This document shows, piece after piece, positions 16,147 to 21,432 of a DNA stretch of 21,432 nucleotides. The stretch's first letter is position 1. Each line of letters begins with the position of its first letter. A program made the position numbers and the translations under genes. Source of the stretch: DASQUK01 sp046726215 (GTDB taxonomy: Bacteria > Actinomycetota > Acidimicrobiia > Acidimicrobiales > VFJN01); assembly GCA_046726215.1 (NCBI GenBank), contig JBKPAA010000129.1:1-21432 (forward strand). The letters are read 5' to 3'. Under the pieces are notes generated by a model that was not told where the DNA came from, searched no databases, and saw nothing but the letters and a program-made list of their open reading frames with translations.

Positions 16147-16889
16147 GCATCGACGCCATCGATCGGCTGCAGCGCATCGGGGCCCGGATCCAGAGCGAGG
16201 GCCGGGTCAAGGTGGTGGAGCTGGCGGTTGCATTCGACGTCAGCGAGATGACGATCCGGCGCGATCTCGACATGCTGGCCGAGCAGGGGGTCGTCCAGCG
16301 GATCCGGGGTGGTGCGGTCGCCATCGGCCCCCAGCCCTTCGCCGAGCGGTTCAGCCGCCACGTCCGGGCCAAGGATCGGATCGCCTCCAAGCTCGTCCCG
16401 CTGGTGGGCGACGGCGGCGCGATCGGGATCGACGCATCGACCACGCTCCAGCGCCTGTCGGTCCAGCTGGGCGACGTGCGTGATCTCACGGTGGTGACCA
16501 ACGGTCAGGACACGTTCGCGGCGCTGCAGGACAAGCCGGGGGTGACGGCGCTGTTGACCGGCGGCCAGCTCGACCACCGGACCGGCAGCCTGGTCGGCCC
16601 GCTCGCCACCCGCACGGCACACGACGTGTTGCTGCGCCGGCTCTTCATGTCGGCGGCCGCCCTTCACCCGGCCCACGGCACGTCGGAGGCGACCCTCGAG
16701 GACGCGGAGGTCAAGCTGGCGCTGGCCGACGTCGCGGCCGAGGTGGTGGTCGCGGTCGACTCCAGCAAGCTCGGCCAGCGGGCGCCCGCCCGGGGCCTGT
16801 CACCGGAGCGGGTGCGGGTCCTCGTCACCGAGCTCGACGCCGACGACGAGCGGCTCGACCCCTACCGCGAGCGCTGGGAGCTCCTATGA
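16143..16889 (+). CDS. rhaR: DeoR-family transcriptional regulator of the rhamnose operon
   Basis: The 248-residue protein starts at the ATG overlapping the rhaB stop. An N-terminal winged helix-turn-helix occupies about residues 5-60, including VVELAVAFDVSEMTIRRDLDMLAEQGVVQRIRGGA, the DeoR signature. A sugar-phosphate sensor domain follows (GDGGAIGIDASTT, TVVTNG, LTGGQLDHRTGSLVGP, VVVAVDSSKLGQ). Members usually repress sugar operons and are released by a phosphorylated intermediate, here plausibly L-rhamnulose-1-phosphate. DeoR-type regulators control rhamnose genes in rhizobia. The only good candidate site is the TGTTA-N4-TAACA palindrome over the rhaT promoter, so autoregulation through the operon promoter is likely. 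Confidence 0.92.
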   Translation: MSIDAIDRLQRIGARIQSEGRVKVVELAVAFDVSEMTIRRDLDMLAEQGVVQRIRGGAVAIGPQPFAERFSRHVRAKDRIASKLVPLVGDGGAIGIDASTTLQRLSVQLGDVRDLTVVTNGQDTFAALQDKPGVTALLTGGQLDHRTGSLVGPLATRTAHDVLLRRLFMSAAALHPAHGTSEATLEDAEVKLALADVAAEVVVAVDSSKLGQRAPARGLSPERVRVLVTELDADDERLDPYRERWELL

Positions 16890-17074
16890 GCCGGCTCCGC
16901 CCGTCCGCGCCCCTCCGCTCACGGGTCCTGTCGCCTCCGGTGCGGGACCTACCGCCTTCGGCGCAGCAGCGCCTCAAGCGGTCCCGCATCCTCAGCGCCA
17001 CCCGCTCGCTACCCGCCCTACGCCAGGGGCATCGATTGGCCTCGGCCTGCGGCCGAGTCAAGGTATCTCGATGA
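16886..17074 (+). CDS. Possible small bridging ORF between rhaR and lldD (62 codons)
   Basis: This frame starts with an ATG overlapping the rhaR stop (ATGA) and ends with a TGA overlapping the lldD ATG (ATGA), with GGGAG 5 nt before its start. Those junctions suggest ribosomes could travel from rhaR into lldD through it. Against a conserved protein, the product is Arg/Ser/Leu/Pro-rich, has no recognisable domain, and uses codons such as CTA, CGA and TCT that neighbours avoid. The stretch also contains an imperfect stem-loop (arms 16952-16964 and 16969-16981). It may be a coupling ORF, a decayed gene or chance. Confidence 0.3.
   Translation: MSRLRPSAPLRSRVLSPPVRDLPPSAQQRLKRSRILSATRSLPALRQGHRLASACGRVKVSR
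17041..17057 (+). repeat. 7-bp stem-loop just upstream of lldD
   Basis: CTCGGCC and GGCCGAG pair perfectly around TGC, ending 13 nt before the lldD ATG and 2 nt before its AAGG ribosome site. It could tune translation of lldD or be a remnant terminator; there is no T-run. Confidence 0.35.
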
Positions 17075-18285
17075 TCGAGACGCTGCGGTCGGTGCTCCGC
17101 TTCCGGCGCGTGGAGCTCGACTCGATGGCGCGCCGGCTGGCCCGGGCCGCCTCGGTCGCCGATCTGCGGGCCATCGCCCGGCGGCGCCTGCCCCGAGGCG
17201 TGTTCGACTACATCGACGGCGGGGCCGAGGACGAGCGCACGATGGCGGCCAACATGTCGGCCTTCGCCGGGGTGACGTTCCGGCCCCGGGTGCTGCGTGA
17301 CGTCGGCGGCGTCGATCCAGCGACGACGCTGCTGGGGCGGCCGCTGCCACTGCCGCTGGTCCTGGCGCCGACTGGCTTCACCCGCATCGCCGATCCCGAC
17401 GGCGAGCTGGCGGTGGCCCGGGCGGCAGCGCGCGCCGGCCTGCCGTACACGTTGTCGACCCTGGGCACCCGCTCGATCGAGGAAGTAGCGGCGGCCAGCG
17501 CGGGACCGAAGTGGTTCCAGGTGTACGTGTGGCGCGACCGGGGCCTGGTGAAGGAGATGATCGGCCGGGCGGCAACCGCCGGCTATGAGGCCCTGGTCAT
17601 CACCGTCGACACCGCGGTGCTGGGCCGGCGGGAGCGCGACGTGCGCCGGGGGTTCTCGCTGCCGCCCAAGGTCGGCCTGGGCACGCTGCTCGACGGGGCC
17701 GTGCATCCCGGCTGGACCTGGCGCTTCATGCGGTCGGACCCGATCCGCTTCGCCAACGTGGGCGAAACCATGGGCGTCGGTGACGGCAGCACGGCGGTGA
17801 CGCTGTCCGAGTACGTCAACACGCAGTTCGATCCGGGCCTGTCGTGGCGCGACATCGAGTGGATGCGCTCGGTGTGGGACGGTCCGCTGGTCATCAAGGG
17901 CATCCAGACCGTGGACGACGCCAAGCTGGCCGCAGATGCCGGCATCGAGGCCATCGCCCTCTCCAACCACGGGGGCCGCCAGCTCGACTCGGCGCCGGCG
18001 ACGCTCGACCTGGTGGCGCCGGTGGCCGACGCCGTGGGGGACCGGTTGGAGATCATCTGCGATGGCGGCGTGCGCCGTGGCAGCGACATCGTCAAGGCGG
18101 TGGCCCTGGGCGCCCGCGCCTGCATGGCCGGCCGCGCCTATCTCTACGGACTGGGCGCCGCCGGCGAGCGGGGCGTCGACCACGTGCTGGGACTGCTCGA
18201 TGCCGACGTTCGCCGGACCATGGCCCTGGTGGGGGCAAGCACGATCGGCGAGCTGGGCCGCGAGCTGGTCGACCCCCGGTCCTGA
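17071..18285 (+). CDS. lldD: FMN-dependent L-lactate dehydrogenase
   Basis: The 404-residue protein is an alpha-hydroxy-acid dehydrogenase of the glycolate oxidase family. It carries FDYIDGGAEDE near residue 45 (Tyr47), FMN-binding APTGFTRI near 99, KWFQVYVWRDR near 147 and VIKGIQT with Lys276. The catalytic histidine and arginine are in SNHGGRQLD (His300, Arg303), and the phosphate-binding DGGVRRGSDIVKAVALGA is near 343. Overall it resembles mycobacterial LldD2 and lacks the altered motifs of the mycofactocin enzyme MftD. It oxidises L-lactate to pyruvate, passing electrons to the respiratory chain or oxygen. Lying on the same strand 181 bp after rhaR, it is well placed to consume the L-lactate made by RhaEW. 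Related 2-hydroxyacid substrates cannot be excluded. Confidence 0.9.
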   Translation: MIETLRSVLRFRRVELDSMARRLARAASVADLRAIARRRLPRGVFDYIDGGAEDERTMAANMSAFAGVTFRPRVLRDVGGVDPATTLLGRPLPLPLVLAPTGFTRIADPDGELAVARAAARAGLPYTLSTLGTRSIEEVAAASAGPKWFQVYVWRDRGLVKEMIGRAATAGYEALVITVDTAVLGRRERDVRRGFSLPPKVGLGTLLDGAVHPGWTWRFMRSDPIRFANVGETMGVGDGSTAVTLSEYVNTQFDPGLSWRDIEWMRSVWDGPLVIKGIQTVDDAKLAADAGIEAIALSNHGGRQLDSAPATLDLVAPVADAVGDRLEIICDGGVRRGSDIVKAVALGARACMAGRAYLYGLGAAGERGVDHVLGLLDADVRRTMALVGASTIGELGRELVDPRS

Positions 18286-18301
18286 GGATCTACTTGGGGT
18301 C

Positions 18302-18589
18302 ATGACCGTGACCCTGTGCGTCCTCCTCTGGCCCCGCGAGGACCGCCTGGCGGAGCTCATCTCATACGAGGACCGTGTGCTGCAACTCCTCCCCGACCAC
18401 GGCGGACGGGTCCTCCAGCGAGCACGTACGGCGGGCGAACCCGGTCAGCCCCTCGAGGTGCACCTCATCTGGTTCCCGTCCGAGGATGCGCTAGCCGGCT
18501 ACATGAGCGACGGGCGGCGTGCCGCGTTGAGCGGCGAGCGTGACGCCGCCATCGAACGCACCGAGGTCCTCCGCGTCGAGCTGGTTTGA
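18302..18589 (+). CDS. Small DUF1330/EthD-like protein
   Basis: A 95-residue product starts at the ATG 16 nt after the lldD stop. It has the layout of a dimeric alpha-beta barrel (ferredoxin-like) protein: strand TVTLCVLLWP, helix DRLAELISYEDRVLQLL, strand GGRVLQRART, then EVHLIWFPSEDALAGYMSDGRRAAL, which resembles the DUF1330 signature, and a final strand TEVLRVELV. Such proteins are small monooxygenase-like or binding folds of unknown role. It is probably co-transcribed with lldD. The family call is by pattern only. The ribosome site (GGGG) is weak. Confidence 0.65.
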   Translation: MTVTLCVLLWPREDRLAELISYEDRVLQLLPDHGGRVLQRARTAGEPGQPLEVHLIWFPSEDALAGYMSDGRRAALSGERDAAIERTEVLRVELV

Positions 18590-18696
18590 CCGCCAGGAAC
18601 TGGCCCCGAGCATCCTCACAGGCGGAAGGCGTCGGCAACCCCATAGGCGTCCAGCACCCCAAGGTGGGTTGAACGGGTACATCGCACTCATGTGCC

Positions 18697-18840
18697 CTAC
18701 GGCGGTGGTCGGCTTTGGAGCGTGCGGCCGTGGGGGTCGGTGACTTCGAGGGTGGCGTCGGGGTGGAGTTTGGCGTGCCAGCCGGGGGTGTGGAGGAGGT
18801 GGTGGTGGCGGGAGCATTGCAATATGAGGTTCCCGACACT
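18697..18840 (-). pseudogene. C-terminal remnant of a DUF222/HNH (13E12-type) endonuclease
   Basis: On the minus strand the translated segment beginning NLILQCSRHHHLLHTPGW and continuing to the stop at 18697-18699 is the typical end of actinobacterial DUF222-HNH proteins: the last Cys and His of the HNH motif, the GW pair, and the tail VTDPHGRTLQSRPPP. Everything upstream (several hundred residues of DUF222 and the first HNH half) is absent; homology stops abruptly at about 18838-18842, where a repeat-rich junction begins. This is a truncated gene. The 18590-18696 stretch on its far side shows nothing else I recognise. Confidence 0.7.
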
Positions 18841-18859
18841 TCGTAAACGTGTCCCCAAC
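18829..18859. repeat. Imperfect inverted repeat at the HNH truncation point
   Basis: GTTCCCGACAC (18829-18839) and GTGTCCCCAAC (18849-18859) are inverted around TTCGTAAAC, matching at 8 of 11 positions, with perfect inner GACAC/GTGTC arms. The left arm coincides with the end of HNH homology. It may be the end or excision scar of an insertion element, but no transposase is present. Confidence 0.4.
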
Positions 18860-18877
18860 AATGGCGGGCCCGCCATT
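18860..18877. terminator. Perfect 18-bp palindrome, possible terminator of the minus-strand cassette
   Basis: AATGGCGGGCCCGCCATT is a perfect self-complementary sequence that starts 9 nt beyond the stop of the small minus-strand gene (18887). As RNA it would form a 7-bp stem with a GGCC loop. There is no clear U-tract, so terminator activity is uncertain; it may instead be a recombination or protein-binding site at the cassette boundary. Confidence 0.45.
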
Positions 18878-18886
18878 ACGGACCAG

Positions 18887-19144
18887 CTAGAAGCGATCTT
18901 GGCCCGGGGCATGGCGATCGGTGGGGTGCCGGCCGTCGAAGTCCTGCCGGGGCCTACGGATCAGCCGCTTGACCACCTCGACGTCGAACCCGGTCACAGC
19001 CGCGAGGTGCTCGGGGGTACAGCCGGCGGCGAGGGCGCGCCCCATCTCATTGAGAGCACGTTCCCGCCAGTACATGGCCTTGCCGGTGCATTCCCACACC
19101 TTCGTGAGCTGGTCGAGCTGGTACTTCGGCAAGTCCTCGAACAT
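18887..19144 (-). CDS. Small helix-turn-helix-like protein, third gene of the TcmP cassette
   Basis: The 85-residue product starts at the ATG at 19142-19144, 52 nt after the tcmP stop on the same strand; the frame extends further upstream but holds no other start codon. It is largely helical: MFEDLPKYQLDQLTKVWE, then YWRERALNEMGRALAAG, then CTPEHLAAVTGFDVEVVKRLIRR, which has the spacing of a helix-turn-helix. The last 18 residues are polar and probably disordered. The clean charged-helix composition, unlike the shadow frames, supports real coding. It could be a regulator of the cassette or a partner of TcmP. No Shine-Dalgarno is evident and the family is not recognised. Confidence 0.55.
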   Translation of the reverse strand: MFEDLPKYQLDQLTKVWECTGKAMYWRERALNEMGRALAAGCTPEHLAAVTGFDVEVVKRLIRRPRQDFDGRHPTDRHAPGQDRF

Positions 19145-19196
19145 GCGTTCGTACCATAGGCCAAGCCACCTGCAGCACGAACCTGACGCACGTGCG

Positions 19197-20272
19197 CTAC
19201 ACGTCGTCGTCCCCGGCATCGACCTCCCTATCCCAGTCGATCTCGTCCGGATCGATGTCGGGCTCTCCCACAAGGTCCAGTCTCTCGTCGGTGATCGGCG
19301 CTGGCTCCCATGGCGGCACATGCTTGTAGGAGCCTGGCCTAGCGGCCGCCCCCTTGATCTCGAACTCGTCCTTTCCCGGCAGTCGAAGTAGCCCTACCTC
19401 GTCTTTCCGGCGATGCTGCCGAGCGACTTGTGCCCTGGCCTGCATGGCCGGGATTGTTGAGGTTGCCGCTGAGCTGTAGAGGTGCCTCATGATCGCGTCG
19501 CCGGGCGGCGAGTCCGTGGCGAACACGAGTGTGTAGACGGGGTGTCCGGCCGTGTTGACAATCTGTAGTGCGTGAGTGGTCCGGTAACCGAGATCGTTCT
19601 CCAGGCGCCAGCGGTAGAGGTTGACAAACTCTGCCCGCATCTTCTCGGGCGTCAGGGCACCGCGTCGTCGGCCTTGGTGAATCGGTAGCCAGTCATGGGA
19701 ACCGAAGAGTCGGTCGAGGCGGTCAGCGCTTCGTCGGCCTTTCACGCCGCCAAGGCCGAGGACACGTGCGAGCGCCGGCTCGGGCATGAGGATCCACTGC
19801 TCGACCTTGGTCTTCTCGTCTCGCCGCCAGTCGGCCAGCTTCTCGACCGTGCTCCAGGCGACCTGCAAGCCACGGGGGTCAAGGAAGGCGAACGTCGGCG
19901 CCCATCGGACCGGGCTGAGCCACGACAGCGCCGACGGAAGGGTCTCGTTGCAGTCGCCAGCGAAGACACGCCAGCGACGATCATCGGGTCGCGCCGAGGC
20001 GATGTCTGCGCGAAGACGGTCTGCGGGCCCGCGTAGATCGAAGAACGCCAGCTTGGTGAACTCCGGTTGCGTGTTCAGCGCGATCTGCGACGAGCCCGGG
20101 AATTTCCCGTGCCGTCGCGCCGGTCGTTCTCGAAACTGCCCGCGAACAGGTCGAGGCAGATCGCTTGGGGCGAGCGGCCACGGACAGCTCGTGTGAAGCC
20201 CTGCAGGTAGTCAGTGAGGACTTGCAGCTTGGCCTCGGACCACCAGGCCCAGCCCTTGTATCCAGGGTTCAT
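19197..20272 (-). CDS. tcmP: Three-Cys-motif partner protein TcmP, interrupted by one frame break
   Basis: The ATG at 20270-20272 overlaps the stop of the upstream three-Cys-motif gene (ATGA). The first frame reads GWAWWSEAKLQVLTDYLQGFTRAV and AICLDLFAGSF, the TcmP N-terminus, whose LDLFAG resembles a methyltransferase motif I, but stops at about 20075. The family sequence continues in the -1 frame with FPGSSQIALNTQPEFTKLAFFDL, FAGDCNET, FAFLDPRGLQVAW and a long C-terminal part down to 19197. The switch falls at 20102-20108, where the zero-frame codons spell G_GGA_AAT. Restoring one base gives about 358 residues, the normal family length. Thus it is either one gene with a 1-nt deletion or sequencing error, or a gene using -1 frameshifting. 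TcmP proteins are known only as conserved partners of the three-Cys-motif protein; their function is unsettled. Confidence 0.8.
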
Positions 20273-21021
20273 GCCAGCGCGACGTTGCGATCAGGCATTT
20301 CGTCGTGGATCGACCCCTGCAGCTCTCGTCCGCCCGCCTTGGGTGTGCGTCCTCCCCACTGCTTGAAGAAAAACGGGACCTCGGCAGCGGCGCACTGGTC
20401 ACGCAGATCGATCAGCCATGCCTCCTCGACGGGCCGCGCACCGGGGCCACTTTCGCCGCCTGCCATCAGCCAGTGGATGCCATCGAGATCGAGTCTTTCG
20501 AGGGGTCCGAGAAGTGGCTCTGCGCTGACGAACCGCACCGCGGCCTCAACGCGGCGCAGGTGGTCGAGGCGGAACCGATACTTCGAACTCTCGACGCTCA
20601 CGCCCATCCACAGGTTGGGCGGCCACGCAAGCCGCTCGCCCACGGTGGCGAGCCGCTTCGATCGCTTCGTGAGGACCTGATATTGGTGCTGCGGTGTCTC
20701 GGCGATCACCTCGAAGACCCGGCGGATGTAGCTCTCTGGTACGTCGTGATGGAACAGATCACTCATCGAATTGACGAAGACCGTGCGGGGGCCCGACCAC
20801 GAGCGCGGGACGTCGAGGGTGTCCGGATGGATCGCGAGGCCGAAGCCGGGACCGCTCGTGCGCGGGCTTCCGTCCTTTTGGTACTTCGCCTGACCCATGG
20901 CCTTCAATCGCTTGGACAGCGTCAGGGCGTAGCAGTTGTCACAGCCCGGTGAGGTCTTGTCGCAACCCGTTGTCGGGTTCCACGTCGCCTCCGTCCACTC
21001 GATTGCGGTGTGGTCTCCCAT
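20269..21021 (-). CDS. Three-Cys-motif protein, phage Gp37/Gp68 family (DUF5131)
   Basis: The 250-residue protein begins IEWTEATWNPTTGCDKTSPGCDNCYA, the hallmark of this family, with cysteines 20, 27 and 30 (C-x6-C-x2-C). Other family segments follow: VFVNSMSDLFHHDVPESYI, VLTKRSKRL, NLWMGVSVE, RFVSAEPLLGPL, HWLMAGGESGPGARP and PFFFKQWGG. The length is typical of the family. The cysteine cluster and the TIM-barrel-like strand pattern recall radical-SAM proteins with altered spacing, but that is inference. The family is common in phages and accessory islands, and is usually paired with TcmP, as here with an ATGA overlap. It is the first gene of a three-gene minus-strand cassette; its ribosome site is weak. 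Confidence 0.9.
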   Translation of the reverse strand: MGDHTAIEWTEATWNPTTGCDKTSPGCDNCYALTLSKRLKAMGQAKYQKDGSPRTSGPGFGLAIHPDTLDVPRSWSGPRTVFVNSMSDLFHHDVPESYIRRVFEVIAETPQHQYQVLTKRSKRLATVGERLAWPPNLWMGVSVESSKYRFRLDHLRRVEAAVRFVSAEPLLGPLERLDLDGIHWLMAGGESGPGARPVEEAWLIDLRDQCAAAEVPFFFKQWGGRTPKAGGRELQGSIHDEMPDRNVALA

Positions 21022-21394
21022 GGCTGGCTGCCGTTCCGTCGTTCAGCAGGAGCGATCGGCGCGGAATCGTACCGAGGCGGTGTGACCGATAACGGGATGA
21101 CGATGTCGGGATCTCGACGGACGCCGGGTGGCGGTGCCCGTCGCTCGTGCGGCAATCCCACGTTGTGGGACAGCATCCCAACTTTTGCTGCAGAGGTGAG
21201 ACCCTGCTCGCCCCCCTACCCGCCCGTTCTGCGCCGGACGGTCGATCGCGATGCACAAGCCCCCTACCCTCGACGGGCGAGAAGCGGACCTGCCTTCGTG
21301 ATGCTCCCGGTAACCAGTTGAGCCCGAGCTCCGGACGGCACACAGAGCTGCCGATCGGCATTCGCCTCGCCGCGTCATCGGGCAGAATCGCCGG
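21022..21394. other. 373-bp intergenic region upstream of the three-Cys-motif cassette
   Basis: No convincing gene is seen here on either strand; the open frames are low-complexity shadows. For the minus-strand cassette a possible -10 box TACGAT lies at 21071-21066, about 45 bp before the ATG, with only a weak -35. A run of three pentamers (21156-21180) and the divergent start of another gene at 21395 suggest that it holds the promoters for both directions. Confidence 0.5.
21156..21180. repeat. Three alternating TCCCA/TGGGA pentamers at 10-bp spacing
   Basis: TCCCA (21156-21160), TGGGA (21166-21170) and TCCCA (21176-21180) recur at exactly one helical turn, in alternating orientation, forming two overlapping palindromes with 5-bp centres (CGTTG and CAGCA). 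This looks like a binding site for a dimeric or cooperative regulator upstream of the three-Cys-motif operon. The right palindrome is followed by ACTTTT, so it could also act as a weak plus-strand terminator, though no plus gene precedes it. Confidence 0.4.
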
Positions 21395-21432
21395 ATGCCT
21401 GAAGCCGGTGAAGCCAACATCGAGTTCGCGCA
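21395..21432 (+). CDS. Possible start of a plus-strand gene, cut by the window edge
   Basis: An ATG at 21395 opens a frame reading MPEAGEANIEFA to the end of the window. A CAGAAT hexamer 6 nt upstream would suit a -10 box for a leaderless transcript. The 12 residues are too few to assign a family. N-termini of this style (short acidic lead, then NI-F) occur in restriction-modification methyltransferases and helicases, but this is only a hint. Confidence 0.35.
   Translation, partial: MPEAGEANIEFA

Noticed and set aside
18590..18696. Minus-strand frame ending GVLDAYGVADAFRL before a stop near 18620
   Set aside because: It looks protein-like for about 15 residues but is too short and has no recognisable family or start; it may be a gene fragment but cannot be supported.
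18829..18877. CRISPR repeat or rho-independent terminator with U-tract
   Set aside because: There is no repeated spacer pattern and no T-run after either inverted repeat, so only a palindromic junction is claimed.
20305..20952. Plus-strand 215-codon frame opposite the DUF5131 gene
   Set aside because: It is antisense to a strongly conserved protein and shows no motif of its own.

Overview
This is a high-GC, gene-dense window from an actinobacterium (Actinomycetota). Evidence is the strong third-position GC bias, frequent GTG/TTG starts and ATGA stop/start overlaps. It also has a DrrAB-type exporter, an lldD resembling mycobacterial L-lactate dehydrogenases, and a remnant of the DUF222/HNH family that is abundant in actinobacteria. 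A member of Acidimicrobiia is possible, but class-level placement is inference only.

Layout. (1) 1-1673, minus strand: an ABC-2 exporter, with an ATPase followed by a permease cut by the window edge. (2) 1866-5078: an oxidative catabolic unit. A plus-strand short-chain dehydrogenase converges (3-nt gap) on a minus-strand zinc alcohol dehydrogenase/VOC-protein pair, with a TetR regulator upstream of the pair. Two palindromes of identical architecture (CTGAC-N6-GTCAG) lie before the SDR and before the alcohol dehydrogenase, so one TetR regulon is likely. (3) 5172-6035: a stand-alone SAM methyltransferase. (4) 6163-16889: a complete L-rhamnose operon: an ABC importer (rhaT, rhaP, rhaQ, rhaS), mutarotase (rhaM), bifunctional rhamnulose-1-phosphate aldolase/lactaldehyde dehydrogenase (rhaEW), isomerase (rhaI), kinase (rhaB) and a DeoR-family regulator. 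A promoter and a DeoR-like palindrome (GTGTTA-GAAG-TAACAC) precede rhaT. (5) 16886-18589: a short bridging ORF, an FMN L-lactate dehydrogenase (lldD) and a small DUF1330-like protein. (6) 18697-21432: an accessory region of visibly lower GC. It holds a truncated HNH-endonuclease tail, a junction rich in inverted repeats, and a minus-strand cassette. The cassette is a DUF5131/Gp37-Gp68 three-Cys-motif protein, its partner TcmP (reading frame broken exactly at a GGGAAAT slippery heptamer) and a small HTH-like protein. The start of another gene runs off the right edge.

How it works together. L-rhamnose is imported by RhaSTPQ, anomerised by RhaM, isomerised by RhaI and phosphorylated by RhaB. RhaEW then cleaves L-rhamnulose-1-phosphate to DHAP and L-lactaldehyde and oxidises the aldehyde to L-lactate. 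The adjacent LldD would take L-lactate to pyruvate, so the locus can account for full entry of both C3 halves into central metabolism. The most unusual part is the right-hand three-Cys-motif/TcmP cassette. This gene pair recurs in phage-related and accessory contexts but has no settled function. Here it carries a putative small third partner, and the frame break in tcmP could be either decay or programmed -1 frameshifting.
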